Assembly (NCBI GenBank): GCA_027405735.1
Contig: JAPEHQ010000020.1
Coordinates: 868,001-932,000 of the forward strand
Length of the DNA: 64,000 nt
From: Mucor racemosus
Lineage: Eukaryota; Mucoromycota; Mucoromycetes; Mucorales; Mucoraceae
Reading direction: 5' to 3'
Part shown: positions 61,387 through 64,000 of the stretch, in pieces
How positions within the stretch are numbered: position 1 is the stretch's first letter
Layout of the letters: each line of letters begins with the position of its first letter
Position numbers and translations under genes: made by a program
Notes under the pieces: generated by a model
Seen by the model: the letters and a program-made list of their open reading frames with translations, nothing else
What the model was told of the DNA's origin: nothing
The model's database searches: none

Positions 61387-64000
61387 TTTTTTTTTTGTTT
61401 GTAAGTATGAAGATTTATTGAAATAAACTCATAAAAGGAATTATTAAATTATAATAAGAGGAGAGCAGGTGTAAAGAGAAACAAAAGTGACCCGTCTCAA
61501 AAAAAAATAGATAAATTAATTGCAAATGTTTAACGAGGATAATCGTCGCAAACTGATCATAGCACGATCCGTGATGGATTCGTTACTGGAGTCAACAGAT
61601 TCAAAAAAGAATAACCATTTGGCTCGCCAGATGGCGGTCAGGATACATGTGAATGCTTCGAAAACTGTGATTTTTAGGTCAGAGTCTAAGAGGCGGTAAG
61701 AGGAGAGATTTAGAGCCATAACATTGTCATAAACGCTACCCAAACGGAGTGGTTCTGTCGGTACAAATACCAGAGCAAAGTAGTTAATCCATACTTCTTC
61801 AATGGAAGGGCAAGTGAAAAGAAAATGGGTGGTGGTTTCCCGTAACCCGCAGTTGATACATAAGTCATCAGGGAGGCGAAGAATATGTGCTGTATTGGCC
61901 TTGGCGGACACTTTGTTGTGGATTAGCCGAAACCATAGATTACGAGCCGCACTAGGCATTTTCGTGTGAAGAAAAGAGGCCATGTGGAGTTGTTCGAGGG
62001 CAACTTGAGGTCGAGAAATTGGAGGCTGATCCCTCATGTACATAGCACGGAGCTGGGTATTGGTCATGGACAGGACTGGAACACCTTGATAGTTTAGCTT
62101 GTGACAGAGATACGGCGAAAAATCAACCTCAACTGCAGGTAGATCTTGTGGCAGTGGACCAGAAGGAGTCTGTAGATGCACTTGGAAGGATGAGTGAAAC
62201 TTCAGGTGGTCTGAACGAAATGCGCTGATAATCTTGGTCAAGATGCTAATATTACGGCATCGGGATCTTGTTGTAAATACGAGAGAGTCATGCAAACGAC
62301 TAGGCTCCAAGAAGTTCCGCACAGGTAGTTTACTGAGTTTTTTACCCTGAGTAATGCAAGGTTCAGTATTATCCTGTTGACACAATTCAGTAAATGGCAA
62401 AAGTAGTAGTGTTTCATAATTCAAATGACAACTGTCCCAAGAGGTGTGGACTGAGAAGGCGTCAATCGACCGAAGCAGAGGAAGCAAACAGTGGAGACCC
62501 GACAATGATGAGTTGGAGCGATACTGATGGAACAATAATGGCAGTTGAGGGTGGGAAGCCCCATAGCTCACTTGTATGAACGTGGACAGCGACTGCATCA
62601 GGAAATTAGGAATCGGTTGAGAATCCCCATTATCCAGGAGCAGCGCGCGAACATACCGTTGCTGCAATATATGTTGTTGAACTGTAATATCAAGAACCGC
62701 AAGGCCACCCTGATCCAGAGGAGAGTAGATAACTGCCTTCTTCATGGGGGGAAAAATCTTGTAGCACACGAATTGGTAAACCAAGGAAGACAACTTCTCG
62801 ACAAAACTAACAGGTAAGACTGTAATTCGCAAAAAGTGCCAAAACCTAGAAAGAAACAGAGAGTTCACCATACGAGCACGACCATAAACAGAAACGGAGC
62901 GTGTCATATGTTTATCAAGAGATGTTTGTAAGCTGAGGATGGTTTCTTGAGAAAAGACTTCACGTTGAGGAATGCTAAACCAGATAGGATAACCTAGATA
63001 TTTGATGTACGAAGGACTGGAGGAGTCAAACCATCGAAATCGCAATCTTTGTGTGAGATGCAACAAATCAGGCGGCACGCGAGACTTCAATCCAGAGAGG
63101 GGAAATGCCACTGTTTTATGGTAGTTGACACGAGCATTGGATGCTCGACCATAACAAGTAAGATGATCTTGAATTGCTTGTAGTTCAGTCCGATTCCTAA
63201 CGATAACTAAAAGGTCATCGGCATAGGCCAACAGTTTGATAGGAGAGGGTGCTGAGACTTGTACAGAGGGGATCTTCCTGATAGACTGCGTTTGGAGAGC
63301 ATATCCTTGAATATTACGATCTTGGAGTATGGCCAGCAGCAGGGGTTCTAAAGCAAAGTTGAATAGTACCGGCGAGATAGAGTCTCCTTGTCGAAGACCA
63401 CGCTTCTGGGCTACGGAATCAGACATAAAACCATTCATATTGACGACAATTTGGTTCTTGAAAAACAAATTACTTATACACTGGATGAATTTGGGTGGGA
63501 AACCAAATTTAGTCAGTACCTTGCATAGGTAAGTTTCATTCACATAATCGTAGGCCTTAGCACTATCAATGGCGACGCCAACCGAGCCAGTATTATGTAT
63601 CTTAGCATCCTCCATCAGAATGCGCAGTGCGAGTCCATGATCACCAATGAATCGAGTAGGCATGAAGCCGGCTTGAAATTGCGTAATCACCTTATTGGCA
63701 GCGTCAATCACTCGAGAGTTGAGGATACGGGTGAATACCTTACAGTCAGTGTTAATCAACGAGATGGGACGCCAGTTAGCCAAGTCAGTTGCATCTCCTT
63801 TCTTGGGAAGAAGCACGATACAAGTCTCCTGCCAAGACTTTGGGAATATACTCAGGTGAATAGCATCATTATACACAGAGGTAACCAGAGTCTTGCATTC
63901 AGGATGAGTCAGGATGAGACGAAGGATTGGATATGGTAATCCGTCCTTGCCAGGACTACTGACCTTAGGGCAACGTTTAGATGAGATTAGGATATCATCA
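61387..64000 (-). mobile_element. LINE retrotransposon, 3' part, running off the window
   Basis: A poly-T run at 61387-61396 is the reverse of a poly-A tail, preceded on the minus strand by AATAAA about 15-20 bases before it and a 120-bp 3' UTR. The reverse-transcriptase frame begins at 61516. It is inserted in repeat R2 copy 3. The base composition is clearly less AT-rich than the surrounding DNA. Confidence 0.9.
61516..64000 (-). CDS. LINE ORF2 (reverse transcriptase), C-terminal part, partial
   Basis: Open from the window edge (codon at 63999-63997) to the stop at 61516, about 828 codons with no internal stop; the upstream endonuclease part lies outside. Reverse-transcriptase motifs in order: SPGKDGLPYPI, LPKKGDATDLANWRPISLIN, QAGFMPTRFIGDHG, VGVAIDSAKAYD (catalytic Asp), GLRQGDSISPVLF, and YADD at 63225-63214. 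A zf-RVT domain follows near 61880-61830 (CINCGLRETTTHFLFTCP). This is the layout of L1/Tad-like LINEs. The intact frame suggests a young copy that could still encode active enzyme. Confidence 0.93.
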   Translation of the reverse strand, partial: DDILISSKRCPKVSSPGKDGLPYPILRLILTHPECKTLVTSVYNDAIHLSIFPKSWQETCIVLLPKKGDATDLANWRPISLINTDCKVFTRILNSRVIDAANKVITQFQAGFMPTRFIGDHGLALRILMEDAKIHNTGSVGVAIDSAKAYDYVNETYLCKVLTKFGFPPKFIQCISNLFFKNQIVVNMNGFMSDSVAQKRGLRQGDSISPVLFNFALEPLLLAILQDRNIQGYALQTQSIRKIPSVQVSAPSPIKLLAYADDLLVIVRNRTELQAIQDHLTCYGRASNARVNYHKTVAFPLSGLKSRVPPDLLHLTQRLRFRWFDSSSPSYIKYLGYPIWFSIPQREVFSQETILSLQTSLDKHMTRSVSVYGRARMVNSLFLSRFWHFLRITVLPVSFVEKLSSLVYQFVCYKIFPPMKKAVIYSPLDQGGLAVLDITVQQHILQQRYVRALLLDNGDSQPIPNFLMQSLSTFIQVSYGASHPQLPLLFHQYRSNSSLSGLHCLLPLLRSIDAFSVHTSWDSCHLNYETLLLLPFTELCQQDNTEPCITQGKKLSKLPVRNFLEPSRLHDSLVFTTRSRCRNISILTKIISAFRSDHLKFHSSFQVHLQTPSGPLPQDLPAVEVDFSPYLCHKLNYQGVPVLSMTNTQLRAMYMRDQPPISRPQVALEQLHMASFLHTKMPSAARNLWFRLIHNKVSAKANTAHILRLPDDLCINCGLRETTTHFLFTCPSIEEVWINYFALVFVPTEPLRLGSVYDNVMALNLSSYRLLDSDLKITVFEAFTCILTAIWRAKWLFFFESVDSSNESITDRAMISLRRLSSLNICN

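Noticed and set aside
1..64000. CRISPR array, bacterial operon or prophage signals
   Set aside because: Introns, eukaryotic gene families and spacing rule out a prokaryotic interpretation; no regularly spaced short repeats were found.

Overview
The window is nuclear DNA from a fungus, most likely Mucoromycotina (a Mucorales-type mould). The evidence is very AT-rich intergenic DNA, many short (about 50-75 nt) GT-AG introns, and fungal proteins: a SUR7/PalI membrane protein, a Yhm2-type mitochondrial carrier and an SREBP-type bHLH factor. There is also a local family of C2H2 proteins built on a repeated DPN-x-[YF]-C motif. I cannot name genus or species.

Layout. 1-6.1 kb: a 3-copy tandem repeat, a 65-aa hydrophilic protein, an 11-finger C2H2 gene and a SUR7/PalI gene, all genes on the minus strand. 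7.7-10.3 kb: a four-exon ribonucleotide reductase large-subunit gene in which every active-site cysteine is replaced. 10.3-20.8 kb: a gene-poor stretch with a tRNA-like relic and a Fanzor/TnpB-like fragment, then a decayed C2H2 gene, an intact but shortened C2H2 gene with finger debris behind it, and an F-box gene. 21-31 kb: repeats around an SREBP-like gene with two membrane segments. 31-38 kb: a complete 12-exon FANCD2 gene divergent from a serine/threonine dehydratase. 38.6-50 kb: an unidentified pseudogene and a mobile-element zone. 50.8-59.7 kb: Yhm2-type carrier, SET-domain methyltransferase, a fourth C2H2 gene, and VPS24/CHMP3. 60.3-64 kb: nested repeats interrupted by a LINE that runs off the window.

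Two dispersed repeat families explain much of the non-coding DNA. R1 is about 1.0-1.5 kb, has five copies, and one copy carries a hAT-like MITE with a perfect 8-bp target duplication. R2 has three copies and carries an intron-containing piece of the last WD40 blade of a dynein intermediate chain. A Tc1/mariner-type element (TA duplication, roughly 36-bp inverted ends) lies between copies.

The most unusual object is the RNR large-subunit paralogue. It aligns to human RRM1 without net gaps at the key sites and keeps the ATP cone, allosteric specificity residues and C-terminal CxxC. It has F218, H429, D431 and T444 where the catalytic C218, C429, E431 and C444 should be. Its frame is open through four exons and its codon use is strongly biased, so it looks like a maintained pseudoenzyme rather than a dead gene. 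The genes are otherwise independent housekeeping and regulatory loci; I see no multi-gene pathway cluster apart from the C2H2 family.
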